Made by a program: the position numbers and the translations under genes | The notes under the pieces: generated by a model | Database searches by the model: none | Seen by the model: only the letters and a program-made list of their open reading frames with translations | What the model was told of the DNA's origin: nothing | From: JAGOLU01 sp037138475 | GTDB lineage: Bacteria; Patescibacteriota; Microgenomatia; UBA1406; GWC2-37-13 | Assembly (NCBI GenBank): GCA_037138475.1 | Contig: JBAXII010000019.1 | Location: 1-14,966, forward strand | Length of the DNA: 14,966 bases | Direction: 5' to 3' | Shown: one piece after another, positions 8,866-14,966 of the stretch | Numbering within the stretch: position 1 is the first letter of the stretch | Layout of the letters: the number at the start of each line of letters is the position of its first letter

Positions 8866-8885
8866 ATCCCGGCGAATGCCGGAAT
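8866..8885. repeat. REP-like hairpin
   Basis: TCCCGGC (8867-8873) pairs with GCCGGAA (8878-8884) around the loop GAAT, with one G-A mismatch next to the closing pair. It is introduced by CTGTCA, the same edge seen on other hairpins in this window. From memory, GTCATCCCGGCGAATGCCGG-type repeats occur in many unrelated bacterial genomes. Confidence 0.6.
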
Positions 8886-8921
8886 CTAGGCTTTTTCACA
8901 TGGTACCAATGAATGGATCCT

Positions 8922-8936
8922 CCCGCCAGAGGCGGG
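8922..8936. repeat. Short GC hairpin
   Basis: This is a perfect 6-bp inverted repeat, CCCGCC-AGA-GGCGGG. It is followed by GTTTTCACGAGGAT (8942-8955), a string that also occurs in the second repeat island around 12881-12894, so the two islands share repeat modules. Confidence 0.55.
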
Positions 8937-8982
8937 CACGCGTTTTCACGAGGATTGTATTCGTCAACTGATTCGATGGCAG

Positions 8983-9020
8983 TTCTTCACCAGGTCATTC
9001 TGAACGAAGTGAAGAATCTC
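8983..9020. repeat. Hairpin repeat (GTCATTCTGAACG type)
   Basis: TTCTTCAC (8983-8990) is the exact reverse complement of GTGAAGAA (9009-9016). Within it, ATTCT (8997-9001) pairs with AGAAT (9013-9017), so two alternative hairpins are possible. The 27-base unit beginning GTCATTCTGAACG is, from memory, a common dispersed repeat type. Confidence 0.5.
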
Positions 9021-9045
9021 ACAATCCCAGCTCACGAGATCCTTC

Positions 9046-9061
9046 TCCCGCCACGGCGGGA
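9046..9061. repeat. Short perfect GC hairpin
   Basis: TCCCGCC (9046-9052) and GGCGGGA (9055-9061) form a perfect 7-bp stem with a two-base spacer. It is followed by TCAGGATGAC, the outward-facing edge (GATGAC) seen on other elements here. Confidence 0.55.
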
Positions 9062-9091
9062 TCAGGATGACTGACTTGACGAACACCGATT

Positions 9092-9126
9092 CTGTCACCG
9101 ATATAATTGACTAGTACAGGGATGAC
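9092..9126 (+). repeat. 35-base dispersed repeat, copy A
   Basis: It matches 12910-12944 at 33 of 35 positions in the same orientation. It starts CTGTCACCGATAT and ends ACAGGGATGAC. The CTGT start and ACAG near the end are complementary, so it can fold into a loose hairpin. Confidence 0.75.
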
Positions 9127-9270
9127 CCTCCAGCAGCCTCGCAGCTAGGCGTGCAAGCAGACAGGTGAGGTGGTAGATATCGACATCGAATTAGTTGACT
9201 AGTAGGATAACATGCGGATTGATTTGAAGTGATCTTGTAGGAGAGCAAATACCACGCGTTTGTATCACGG

Positions 9271-10281
9271 TCACTTGTTGCCATCGGAGCCTGGGCCCCT
9301 GTTTTCGTCCTCTGTAGCTGAGGCATGTGGATTGACTGAGTCTCTCGCGGGCGTTGCATCATCACTAGATGTGGGCTTCACAGCAGACTTTATCTCTGGT
9401 CCTTTAGGATCTTCTTTGCTACCAGATGGAGAGGTCAGAGTGCCCGACTCCTCGGGCTCCTTCTTTGCTGCTGCATCAGCCTCTTCTTGGACTTCTTTGA
9501 GGGGGCCGGTGTGTTTGTCAAAATATGCCTTGAGTGATGCTCGATTTGGTTCACCTGACATCATGAGGAGGTACAGATCGCTAAATGCAGTGAATCGACG
9601 CCTAGCTTTGTCAGTCTCATCTTTTGGTATGGTATCATCCACAGGTGCAAATGTATAGTTGAAAAACCCTGCGAGCGCTCCATCACGCATCGCTTTGCGT
9701 CCAGAGGAGCCTTTGGGTTGGCCGAGTGCACCAAGCATATGGCCCAAGAGGACGGCTCGCTGTACATTGGTTTTGGTGATAAAATTCTTTTGACTGTTGG
9801 GCGTGGTCAGACTTTGCATGACTTTAGCTTGCGACTGGGAGAGATTCGAGACCATCCATTGAGCGAGAAGACTCACATACTGGAGCCTTCGTTGGGAGAG
9901 GATGTTTTGACCATGCTCATCATTGGTTTGCTCTGTAGGGATGCCATCGAGGGCAGTTTCCAGGCTGAAAACTATGATCTGTGCAAAGAGCGTCTGCTCG
10001 TCCATGATATGCTGCACGCTCTCGAGTGCTTTATGCTGTTCGTAGAGGTTTGCTTGATCCTCTGGAGTGAGTTGGTCCTTGTCGAGGATGTTTGATACAA
10101 GGTCGAATTTCTTTTCATCAGAATCCTTAGCCGCCTTCTTGCTCTCAGTCTTTACCTTGGGCTTTATAGGCGCTTCCTTTTTGAGCACTTTTTGGGCAGT
10201 TGCCTCTAGTGGAGTCTGTTTACCACCTTTCGTGCCAGTTTCAGGATTTTTCTGTTTTATTAGTAGTTCATGATCACCCAT
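9271..10281 (-). CDS. Unrecognised 336-residue charged helical protein
   Basis: The start is set at ATG 10281 (MGDHELLIKQKN). The frame is open 119 codons further upstream, but that part is antisense to the gene at 10342, and a perfect TATAAT box ends 9 bases before 10281. Residues about 13-60 are Lys-rich and probably disordered. Residues about 60-270 are helical, with hydrophobic stretches such as AQIIVFSLETAL and RAVLLGHMLGALG that are too short or too polar to be clear membrane spans. Residues about 275-336 are a Pro/Glu/Ser/Asp-rich tail without structure. The stop is TGA at 9271-9273. I do not recognise a family and see no catalytic motif or signal peptide. It is divergent from the 10342-12527 operon, with 60 bases between start codons, so the two may be co-regulated. 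Confidence 0.7.
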   Translation of the reverse strand: MGDHELLIKQKNPETGTKGGKQTPLEATAQKVLKKEAPIKPKVKTESKKAAKDSDEKKFDLVSNILDKDQLTPEDQANLYEQHKALESVQHIMDEQTLFAQIIVFSLETALDGIPTEQTNDEHGQNILSQRRLQYVSLLAQWMVSNLSQSQAKVMQSLTTPNSQKNFITKTNVQRAVLLGHMLGALGQPKGSSGRKAMRDGALAGFFNYTFAPVDDTIPKDETDKARRRFTAFSDLYLLMMSGEPNRASLKAYFDKHTGPLKEVQEEADAAAKKEPEESGTLTSPSGSKEDPKGPEIKSAVKPTSSDDATPARDSVNPHASATEDENRGPGSDGNK

Positions 10282-10296
10282 ACTAAGATTATTATA
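10282..10296 (-). promoter_or_regulatory. Consensus -10 box of the minus-strand gene
   Basis: On the minus strand a perfect TATAAT lies at 10296-10291, with nine bases before ATG 10281. Transcription would start 2-4 bases before the ATG. No convincing -35 hexamer is visible at 16-18 bases. This box argues for the 10281 start. Confidence 0.5.
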
Positions 10297-10326
10297 CTCC
10301 TGCACTATACAAAGTGGGGGAGTAAA

Positions 10327-10341
10327 TGATACGATGATCAT
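10327..10341 (+). promoter_or_regulatory. Extended -10 with ATGATCAT palindrome, leaderless start
   Basis: TGA-TACGAT (10327-10335) is an extended -10 motif, followed by GATCAT and then ATG 10342. The last T of the box is 7 bases before the A of the ATG, so transcription is predicted to begin at the start codon itself. The block TACGATGATCATATG (10330-10344) matches 13062-13076 at 14 of 15 positions. ATGATCAT (10334-10341) is a perfect palindrome and a candidate operator. Confidence 0.55.
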
Positions 10342-10689
10342 ATGTCTGTCGATATATCTACCTATCCACTGGATCGCCAGATCCAGTTCATCGTCGAGCG
10401 GAGATTCCTCCAGCGAGTGCTCGAGCTCTCGAGACAAAGCGTCATAGACGAGGTCAGGATGAGACAGATCGCGCGTCTCATGCAGGCGATGCGTCCCTGG
10501 AAGAGCTGGGATGAGGCTCTCATCAAGGTGCGCTTCTTTGGGGAAAAGTATCCAGAGTTTGCACCGTTGACTGAGTTTGTAGTCATGACTCACGAGGAGA
10601 TGCACAACAAAGAGCTCATCGATCGCATGCATGCCCATCTGCAGAGGGATGAGATCGATCAGGCATTAGCAGTTGCGCAACAAACATGA
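10342..10689 (+). CDS. Small helical protein of unknown function
   Basis: This is a 115-residue, soluble, strongly helical and charged protein. It has a Trp-containing turn (MRPWKSWDEAL, about residues 49-59) and an aromatic stretch (KVRFFGEKYPEF, about 62-73). There is no membrane segment, signal peptide or recognisable motif. The ATG at 10342 sits directly after an extended -10 box. Its TGA (10687-10689) overlaps the ATG of the next gene in the arrangement ATGA, so the two are probably translated from one mRNA by coupling. Part of it is antisense to a spurious upstream extension of the minus-strand frame. Confidence 0.7.
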   Translation: MSVDISTYPLDRQIQFIVERRFLQRVLELSRQSVIDEVRMRQIARLMQAMRPWKSWDEALIKVRFFGEKYPEFAPLTEFVVMTHEEMHNKELIDRMHAHLQRDEIDQALAVAQQT

Positions 10690-12527
10690 CAGGTACCGAG
10701 ACTGGCGTGGACCATTCCGGTGATGCTAGCACTCACGCAGAACGGCTCGACCCATATGAGTCAAATAGATACGAAAACCCAATGAGTGGGTTTGGAGGCT
10801 TCGATTCTGATCCTGATCAAGCCGAAAAAGGAGTCGACTTTATGGCCATGGGCATGGGTGGTAGGAGTGATAATCCATATGATTCTAATGGGCGGGTGAA
10901 AGATAACGACCAAAAGGATGCTGACACATCTCCAGTCGACGATTCTGATTCAGATCAAACTGAAGAAGGTGACGATGGCGAATCGATGGGCATGGGCGGC
11001 TTGCGTGAGAATCCACTTGATTCTAACGGTAGGGTGAAAGCCAACGAGCAGGAGGAAACAGTAGCTGCTATGTCTGTCCCCAAAGTCGAAGAAGCCTCTA
11101 AGGAAGCCAATCTCCAAGCAACAATAGACAACAGAAGGAAAGAAATCATTAAAGATTTAGAGGACAAATGGGTCAATGCAAATGGACCAATGACGAGAGA
11201 GCTAACACAAGTGGAAATCACCGATAGAATAAGGTTGGCAAAAGAGAATGGAAAAGAATGGGATGGGAGCACAACCACTCTGACGGGAAAAGGGAGTGAA
11301 TTTTATTTTGATCATAGCGGTGGAGGTGCCAATTCAGTTCCATCTCAGGCAGATAGATTACTCGCAAAAGATTTTCCTTCATTAACCACAGGTACTAAGA
11401 CTGAAGCGTCAGTTAATACATCTACTGCAACCTCCGCACATACAGAGCAGACGGGATCCGCAAACGCTACAGTACCTTCAGCTGAGAATGCTGATTCTAC
11501 TGCAGCAAATCAGACTGTCGAGGCACCTACAAATATTGAATTAGCACAAAAATCTGAAGCCGAGAAAAAGCTCGATAAGCTTCATACAGATGAGAAAGAT
11601 TTACAAAAGCTCGATGCAGCCATCAGAGCAGCACAAGATGGTGCACGATCTGGAGACATCGGAGGACTGAATCTCGGCGGGACAGGAGATGGAGCATTCA
11701 GTCCAGATCGTCTAACAGACGCACAAAAAACCCAATACCAAGCGCATATTGACGGACTTAGAGCGAGACACAAAGATCACAATACGGCTCCCCTCAACAA
11801 AACCGAGCTCACTGATCTAAAAAACTATCACGAACATGCCCAAAACAGACAAGTCGCAGAGTGGATGACTGCCAAAACCAATGAGATCAAATCGACCAAG
11901 GATGAACAAATTCGCACAAAGGTCTCTGAGGATATGCGCGCACGATATGGCACAAAAGTGGTGTTTGACAATGCTACTGGAGCACCAGTCGACCCCACGC
12001 TCAATGCAGAGTACATCAGCCTAAAGCTCGCCGAGCACGCAGCACATCCTGACAGATCGCGTCTCGACGCGGCCAACGTGCTCGCTATAGAGATGTATGA
12101 TCGAGAGCACAAGCTCCCTCCAGGTGCTACAGATGACGAGAAAAAAGCGCACCAAAAAGGCAGAGAGGACGCTGTCGCAGAGAATGAGAAATGTATGGCT
12201 GCAGCAGCAGCAGAAGAAAAAAAGCAGGAGCAAGCTGCTCCAGCTGCTGCTGCTGAGGCGGCCACCCAAACACCAGAGTTGGCAGATGGCAAAGAGAAAG
12301 TAAAGAAACAGGTCGCCTTTGGCATCGTCCTAAACCTCGCCATAAAGTCTATGTTTGGGAGTGAGAAGGTGAAAAAAGAAGCACAGGTAGAGATAGACAA
12401 ACACAAAAAAGACGATGAGACTTTTGAGAAGCGTTTTGGTACCGCTAGGTTCCTCGTGATCGCGGGGTGTATCACGGCAGCCGGCGCCATAGGGGTGGGG
12501 GGCATGGCAGTGAAGGCGGAGAAATGA
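10686..12527 (+). CDS. Low-complexity protein with a C-terminal membrane anchor
   Basis: This is a 613-residue protein with no family I recognise. Residues 1-125 are acidic and Gly/Asn-rich and hold a 34-residue repeat twice (41-74 and 87-120), each with MGMGG and DSNGRVK. Residues 125-290 are polar, Thr/Ala/Ser-rich. Residues 290-510 are charged helices. An Ala-rich stretch follows (about 505-525). A hydrophobic stretch VAFGIVLNLAIKSMFG lies at about 543-558, and one clear membrane segment at 587-609 (ARFLVIAGCITAAGAIGVGG) is followed by a short basic tail. This suggests a tail-anchored protein, or one whose large N-terminal part is on one side of the membrane. It overlaps the preceding small gene by four bases. 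A role with the VirB6-like protein downstream is possible but rests only on proximity. Confidence 0.7.
   Translation: MTGTETGVDHSGDASTHAERLDPYESNRYENPMSGFGGFDSDPDQAEKGVDFMAMGMGGRSDNPYDSNGRVKDNDQKDADTSPVDDSDSDQTEEGDDGESMGMGGLRENPLDSNGRVKANEQEETVAAMSVPKVEEASKEANLQATIDNRRKEIIKDLEDKWVNANGPMTRELTQVEITDRIRLAKENGKEWDGSTTTLTGKGSEFYFDHSGGGANSVPSQADRLLAKDFPSLTTGTKTEASVNTSTATSAHTEQTGSANATVPSAENADSTAANQTVEAPTNIELAQKSEAEKKLDKLHTDEKDLQKLDAAIRAAQDGARSGDIGGLNLGGTGDGAFSPDRLTDAQKTQYQAHIDGLRARHKDHNTAPLNKTELTDLKNYHEHAQNRQVAEWMTAKTNEIKSTKDEQIRTKVSEDMRARYGTKVVFDNATGAPVDPTLNAEYISLKLAEHAAHPDRSRLDAANVLAIEMYDREHKLPPGATDDEKKAHQKGREDAVAENEKCMAAAAAEEKKQEQAAPAAAAEAATQTPELADGKEKVKKQVAFGIVLNLAIKSMFGSEKVKKEAQVEIDKHKKDDETFEKRFGTARFLVIAGCITAAGAIGVGGMAVKAEK
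10806..11045 (+). repeat. 34-residue protein repeat, two copies
   Basis: Codons 41-74 (10806-10907) and 87-120 (10944-11045) encode units identical at 22 of 34 residues, separated by 12 residues. The shared core is MGMGG, NP, DSNGRVK. A shorter NPMSGFGGFD at about residue 31 may be the remnant of a third unit. Confidence 0.7.
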
Positions 12528-12562
12528 TGCAGCAGTTGTATATGAACATCTAGGTTATCTTT

Positions 12563-12693
12563 TCATCTCGACTCCATGAACGGAGTGAATGGGTGGAGGG
12601 ATCTCACACTTATAGCTTGTTGCAAGAGCACATATCCACATGCTGAGATCTCTCCACCCTCGCGACCCAATGGGTCTTGAGGAGTCGAGATGA
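12563..12693. repeat. Cloverleaf-like composite inverted repeat (MITE-like)
   Basis: The outer arms TCATCTCGACTCC (12563-12575) and GGAGTCGAGATGA (12681-12693) are perfect 13-bp reverse complements. Inner arms 12591-12606 and 12644-12659 pair over 16 bp with one mismatch. Between outer and inner arms, each side has its own small hairpin: ACTCC/GGAGT (12571-12586) and GACCC/GGGTC (12664-12676). The 37-base centre is unpaired. There is no transposase, so if mobile it is non-autonomous. Confidence 0.7.
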
Positions 12694-12730
12694 CAGATAC
12701 TGGTATAAACTATAGTACTGCCACCATGGG

Positions 12731-12769
12731 ATCCCGGCATCCCGCAGAGCGGGATAAATGCGCCGGGAT
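12731..12769. repeat. Nested hairpin
   Basis: The outer arms ATCCCGGC (12731-12738) and GCCGGGAT (12762-12769) enclose a second perfect hairpin, ATCCCGC-AGA-GCGGGAT (12739-12755). The outer arms resemble the 8866 element, as if one repeat had been inserted into another. Confidence 0.65.
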
Positions 12770-12820
12770 TGTAATAGTAAACTAATACGATGACATATTA
12801 GCTCATGCTTTACTTCTGTC

Positions 12821-12840
12821 ATCCCCTCGAACGAGGGGAT
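12821..12840. repeat. Perfect 9-bp hairpin
   Basis: ATCCCCTCG (12821-12829) and CGAGGGGAT (12832-12840) are perfect reverse complements two bases apart. The element is preceded by CTGTC, the common edge of the hairpins in this window. Confidence 0.6.
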
Positions 12841-12874
12841 CCAACGTGAAAGGCAAAGTGCCTGGTGCCTTTGG

Positions 12875-12894
12875 ATCCTCGTTTTCACGAGGAT
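12875..12894. repeat. Hairpin with shared TTTTCACGAGGAT string
   Basis: ATCCTCG (12875-12881) pairs with CGAGGAT (12888-12894) around TTTTCA, followed by GAC. GTTTTCACGAGGAT is also found at 8942-8955. With 12821-12840 it may form the two ends of one unit of about 77 bases, from GTCATCC to GGATGAC. Confidence 0.6.
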
Positions 12895-12909
12895 GACATA
12901 CAAAAAACC

Positions 12910-12944
12910 CTGTCACCGATATGATTGACTATTACAGGGATGAC
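12910..12944 (+). repeat. 35-base dispersed repeat, copy B
   Basis: It matches 9092-9126 at 33 of 35 positions. In this copy CCCTGT (12908-12913) and ACAGGG (12934-12939) form a 6-bp stem. Confidence 0.75.
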
Positions 12945-13037
12945 ACGACAAGAAGGGGATGACAGGGACATTTGAGTGGTTTTGTTTAGAACTATAAGCT
13001 AACCAATCGATAGCATCACAAATGCGCTCACTTTGCA

Positions 13038-13073
13038 TTGACGTCATGCACGCGGATCTGGTACTATGATCAT
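13038..13073 (+). promoter_or_regulatory. Strong leaderless promoter of the VirB6-like gene
   Basis: The -35 box TTGACG (13038-13043) and the extended -10 TGG-TACTAT (13059-13067) are separated by 18 bases. The -10 is followed by GATCAT and ATG 13074, so transcription should start at the A of the ATG. The string TACTATGATCATATG matches the promoter at 10330 at 14 of 15 positions. The TTG at 13038, which could be mistaken for a start codon, is part of the -35 box. Confidence 0.7.
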
Positions 13074-14831
13074 ATGCCACTGCAGTCTATCTTTGCATCC
13101 ATCTCTCCCTACCTACGTCGAATCAGAAATGGACTCATTTTCTGCGGGACGATCTATGTCATACTTCTGCTGGGTGCCGCGTGGACGGGATTTGGGAAGG
13201 TCGGGAGTGCGCTCCCTCCAGGCACGAGCCCGTATGAGCAGATGAGACGTAGTCTCCATACGAACTATGTCGAGGCACTCGCTGATGAATCACCGGTTGT
13301 GCATATGCGTGCACAGACAGTTGCATCGATACTCTGCACCACTATCGGAGAGCTCTGTAGTGAGGAGCTGAGTGCAGCGCCAGATACCTCAAGCTATATC
13401 CACCATGCGGCAAATGTACTCGCGGTACCCTTTAGTAGCCCTCCAGCATCCGGAGTGGCTTGGTTGGGTGACACACTCGAACATGTTGGATTTGTCCCAA
13501 AATCATACGCCCAAGGTATCGGATTTAGTGCGCTCGGAAGCTATAGAGAGGTGTGGAAGATCATGCGTGATGCAGCGTTTCTACTCATCACACTCGTGAT
13601 CGTCATCAGTGGCTTCATCATCATCTTCGGCATCAAAGTAGGTGAAAAGGCAGGAGTCGCGATCGAGGAGATGCTGCCACGCCTCGTGATCGTACTCATC
13701 ATGATCTCGCTGTCCTACGCGATAGTTGGGTTTATGATCGACCTCATGTACATCGTGATGTTTATAGCTTTTTCTGTCATGGCTCCCATCCTCCATTTGA
13801 CTCCCGAGGCCTACAGCAGAGCGCTCAACTCGATAGCTACGGGGAGCCCTGGATCTTTGTGGAGTCTGGTCATGTCACAAGATATCGCAGCTAACTCTTA
13901 TATCGAAACAGGCAAGGCGCTCTTTAGTCTGATGCCTACACTATTTCAAGGAGTAGTATCTGCGATCACCTCCCAGGTAGTGCCCAGCGCCATGGTTGCA
14001 ATCGTGGGATCGATGGTGGGGGGTGTAGGTGGTATCGTGGGCAAATTTGCAAGTGCGAAAGGCGCAAGTTCAGTACTGAAAAATGCTGGGGAAGCAACGA
14101 AAGGTTTTGGGACTGCAAATTTTGCGAGAGTTATAAATTTTATTTCTGGTAAAGAAACAGTAAAAGTTGCTGAAGACACCAAGACAACTATCGCATCTCT
14201 GATACTTGCCATCGGAGGTCTTATCCTGACTGCCATAGAGACATTTGGCGCGCCGATGCTCACTCCCTATCTGGTAGCACTCCTACTCGTCGTCACCAAT
14301 ATCTATCTCTTTTTTAAACTCTATTTTATGATATTTAGCGCGTATGTAGAGATCATCATCAACATGATATTTGCACCTCTGTTTATCATGCTGCATGCCT
14401 TGCCCGGCAGCAAAAACATGTACACGTGGTTCAAGTCTCTGGCGGTGAATCTCCTCATCTTTCCTGCAGTACTCGTACTTCTCATGATATCTGGATTTGT
14501 GTCAAATGCCAAAGGACCACACACAACCTTTGATAACTCAGGGAACTTTTGGGCTCCTCCCTTTTTGAACTCGATCGGGAGCCAGTCTGCGCTCCAGAGT
14601 CTCATCGGAGGGCTGATATTTTACAACATACCTATATTCATTGATGAGATGAAAAAGGCCCTCGGCTATGAAAAGGGAGCATTTTCCAACATCAAGATCT
14701 CTAGTTTTGCAGCTCCCGCAATCGGATTTGTGACTTCTTCGTTTGGCGCAGTAAAATCAGTTTCAGGGTTCGCCCATCAGATGAGAGACCTTGGTGCAAC
14801 TGGGGCAGCAATAGGTGATCAAAAACATTAG
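13074..14831 (+). CDS. VirB6/TrbL-like polytopic membrane protein
   Basis: This is a 585-residue inner-membrane protein. A first membrane segment at about 19-37 is followed by a loop of about 125 residues containing Cys. The sequence SYAQGIGFSALGSYREVWKI then leads into segments at about 165-187, 202-240, 280-325 (weaker, Gly-rich), 371-445 and 455-476. The pattern AQG-GF-aL---W, an LPR-containing segment, then AYVEIIINMIFAPLFIMLHALPG is, from memory, typical of VirB6-like proteins in CPR genomes. VirB6 proteins form part of the inner-membrane channel of type IV secretion or conjugation-like machines. No VirB4 or other type IV gene is in the window, so the assignment to a working machine is inference. 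The start at ATG 13074 follows the promoter; the frame is open 12 codons further to TTG 13038, which is the -35 box. The stop is TAG at 14829-14831. Confidence 0.6.
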   Translation: MPLQSIFASISPYLRRIRNGLIFCGTIYVILLLGAAWTGFGKVGSALPPGTSPYEQMRRSLHTNYVEALADESPVVHMRAQTVASILCTTIGELCSEELSAAPDTSSYIHHAANVLAVPFSSPPASGVAWLGDTLEHVGFVPKSYAQGIGFSALGSYREVWKIMRDAAFLLITLVIVISGFIIIFGIKVGEKAGVAIEEMLPRLVIVLIMISLSYAIVGFMIDLMYIVMFIAFSVMAPILHLTPEAYSRALNSIATGSPGSLWSLVMSQDIAANSYIETGKALFSLMPTLFQGVVSAITSQVVPSAMVAIVGSMVGGVGGIVGKFASAKGASSVLKNAGEATKGFGTANFARVINFISGKETVKVAEDTKTTIASLILAIGGLILTAIETFGAPMLTPYLVALLLVVTNIYLFFKLYFMIFSAYVEIIINMIFAPLFIMLHALPGSKNMYTWFKSLAVNLLIFPAVLVLLMISGFVSNAKGPHTTFDNSGNFWAPPFLNSIGSQSALQSLIGGLIFYNIPIFIDEMKKALGYEKGAFSNIKISSFAAPAIGFVTSSFGAVKSVSGFAHQMRDLGATGAAIGDQKH

Positions 14832-14966
14832 TAGCAGAACTTTCGCTCACCTTTCATCTAGACCCCATGACTCGCCACCTCTAGGCGTGGCGGGGATTGG
14901 ATGGACATATCCGAGCTAAGTAACCTTTTGTGTGTTGTCTCTTTCAAAAACGGAGCTTCTTGAGAA
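14832..14966. other. Downstream spacer with a hairpin at 14873-14892
   Basis: CGCCAC (14873-14878) pairs with GTGGCG (14887-14892) around CTCTAGGC, and flanking CCCC (14863-14866) can pair with GGGG (14892-14895) in an alternative fold. No T run follows, so it is more like the other repeats here than a terminator. Nothing else is recognisable up to the window edge. Confidence 0.5.

Larger units (their letters stand above)
8591..9270. other. Non-coding repeat island between converging genes
   Basis: This is 680 bases without a credible gene. The short open frames here run through palindromes and have no coding character. It holds at least four small hairpin elements (8866-8885, 8922-8936, 8983-9020, 9046-9061) and one copy of a 35-base element also found at 12910-12944. 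The ten-base word TTGACTAGTA occurs at 9107-9116 and again at 9195-9204. The stretch 8640-8850 shows nothing recognisable. Confidence 0.7.
12528..13037. other. Second non-coding repeat island
   Basis: About 510 bases without a credible gene separate the membrane-anchored protein from the VirB6-like gene. They hold a large composite inverted repeat (12563-12693), a nested hairpin (12731-12769), two simple hairpins (12821-12840, 12875-12894) and a 35-base dispersed repeat (12910-12944). The last 90 bases before the promoter at 13038 show nothing recognisable. Confidence 0.7.

Noticed and set aside
8591..9270. CRISPR array in the repeat-rich spacer
   Set aside because: The hairpins differ in sequence and spacing; there are no regularly spaced identical repeats and no cas genes.
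10282..10638. N-terminal extension of the minus-strand gene to 10638
   Set aside because: It is entirely antisense to the gene at 10342 and its promoter, and a perfect TATAAT sits just before the internal ATG at 10281.
12610..12903. Minus-strand frame of 97 codons
   Set aside because: It runs through the cloverleaf and hairpin repeats and has no coding character or promoter.
13038..13073. TTG start at 13038 for the VirB6-like protein, adding 12 residues
   Set aside because: TTGACG here is a -35 box 18 bases from an extended -10 that leads straight into ATG 13074; the 12 extra residues look unlike a protein N-terminus.
1..14966. TGA reassigned to glycine (Gracilibacteria/Absconditabacteria code)
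   Set aside because: Long frames contain no internal TGA, glycine uses GGN codons, and TGA ends several genes at sensible places, including an ATGA overlap at 10686-10689.

Overview
The window looks like a chromosomal stretch from a member of the Candidate Phyla Radiation (Patescibacteria). The reasons are several large proteins with no clear relatives, a VirB6-like membrane protein of the kind common in that group, no convincing Shine-Dalgarno sites, and intergenic regions full of small palindromic repeats. This placement is an inference; there is no rRNA, tRNA or universal marker gene here. The standard genetic code fits: several ORFs of 330-1470 codons contain no internal TGA, and most genes end in TGA.

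Layout. Positions 1-588 hold the 3' end of an unrecognised gene. Positions 639-5060 encode a 1473-residue protein with two MutS-type ATPase cores separated by a short J-domain-like segment carrying an HPD motif. Positions 5174-8062 encode a 962-residue protein with an N-terminal coiled coil, a beta-rich middle and a degenerate protein-kinase-like C-terminus. Its frame continues past a single TGA for another 175 codons (8063-8590) that carry 43-residue beta repeats, so the original gene probably ran from 5174 to 8590. Positions 8591-9270 are a non-coding repeat island. Positions 9271-10281 (minus strand) encode an unrecognised 336-residue protein. It is divergent from a two-gene operon at 10342-12527, made of a small helical protein and a 613-residue low-complexity protein with one C-terminal membrane segment. 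Positions 12528-13037 are a second repeat island with a cloverleaf-like inverted repeat. Positions 13074-14831 encode a polytopic VirB6/TrbL-like protein.

Two themes stand out. First, the MutS-J-MutS protein and its kinase-like neighbour look like an undescribed two-component module; no function can be read from sequence alone. Second, at least five genes have a -10 box ending only about 6-10 nt before the ATG, which predicts leaderless or nearly leaderless mRNAs. Two of them share a 15-bp block (14 of 15 identical) that includes the palindrome ATGATCAT next to the start codon. This promoter logic was used to choose several starts, including moving the membrane protein's start from a TTG that is really its -35 box to ATG 13074.
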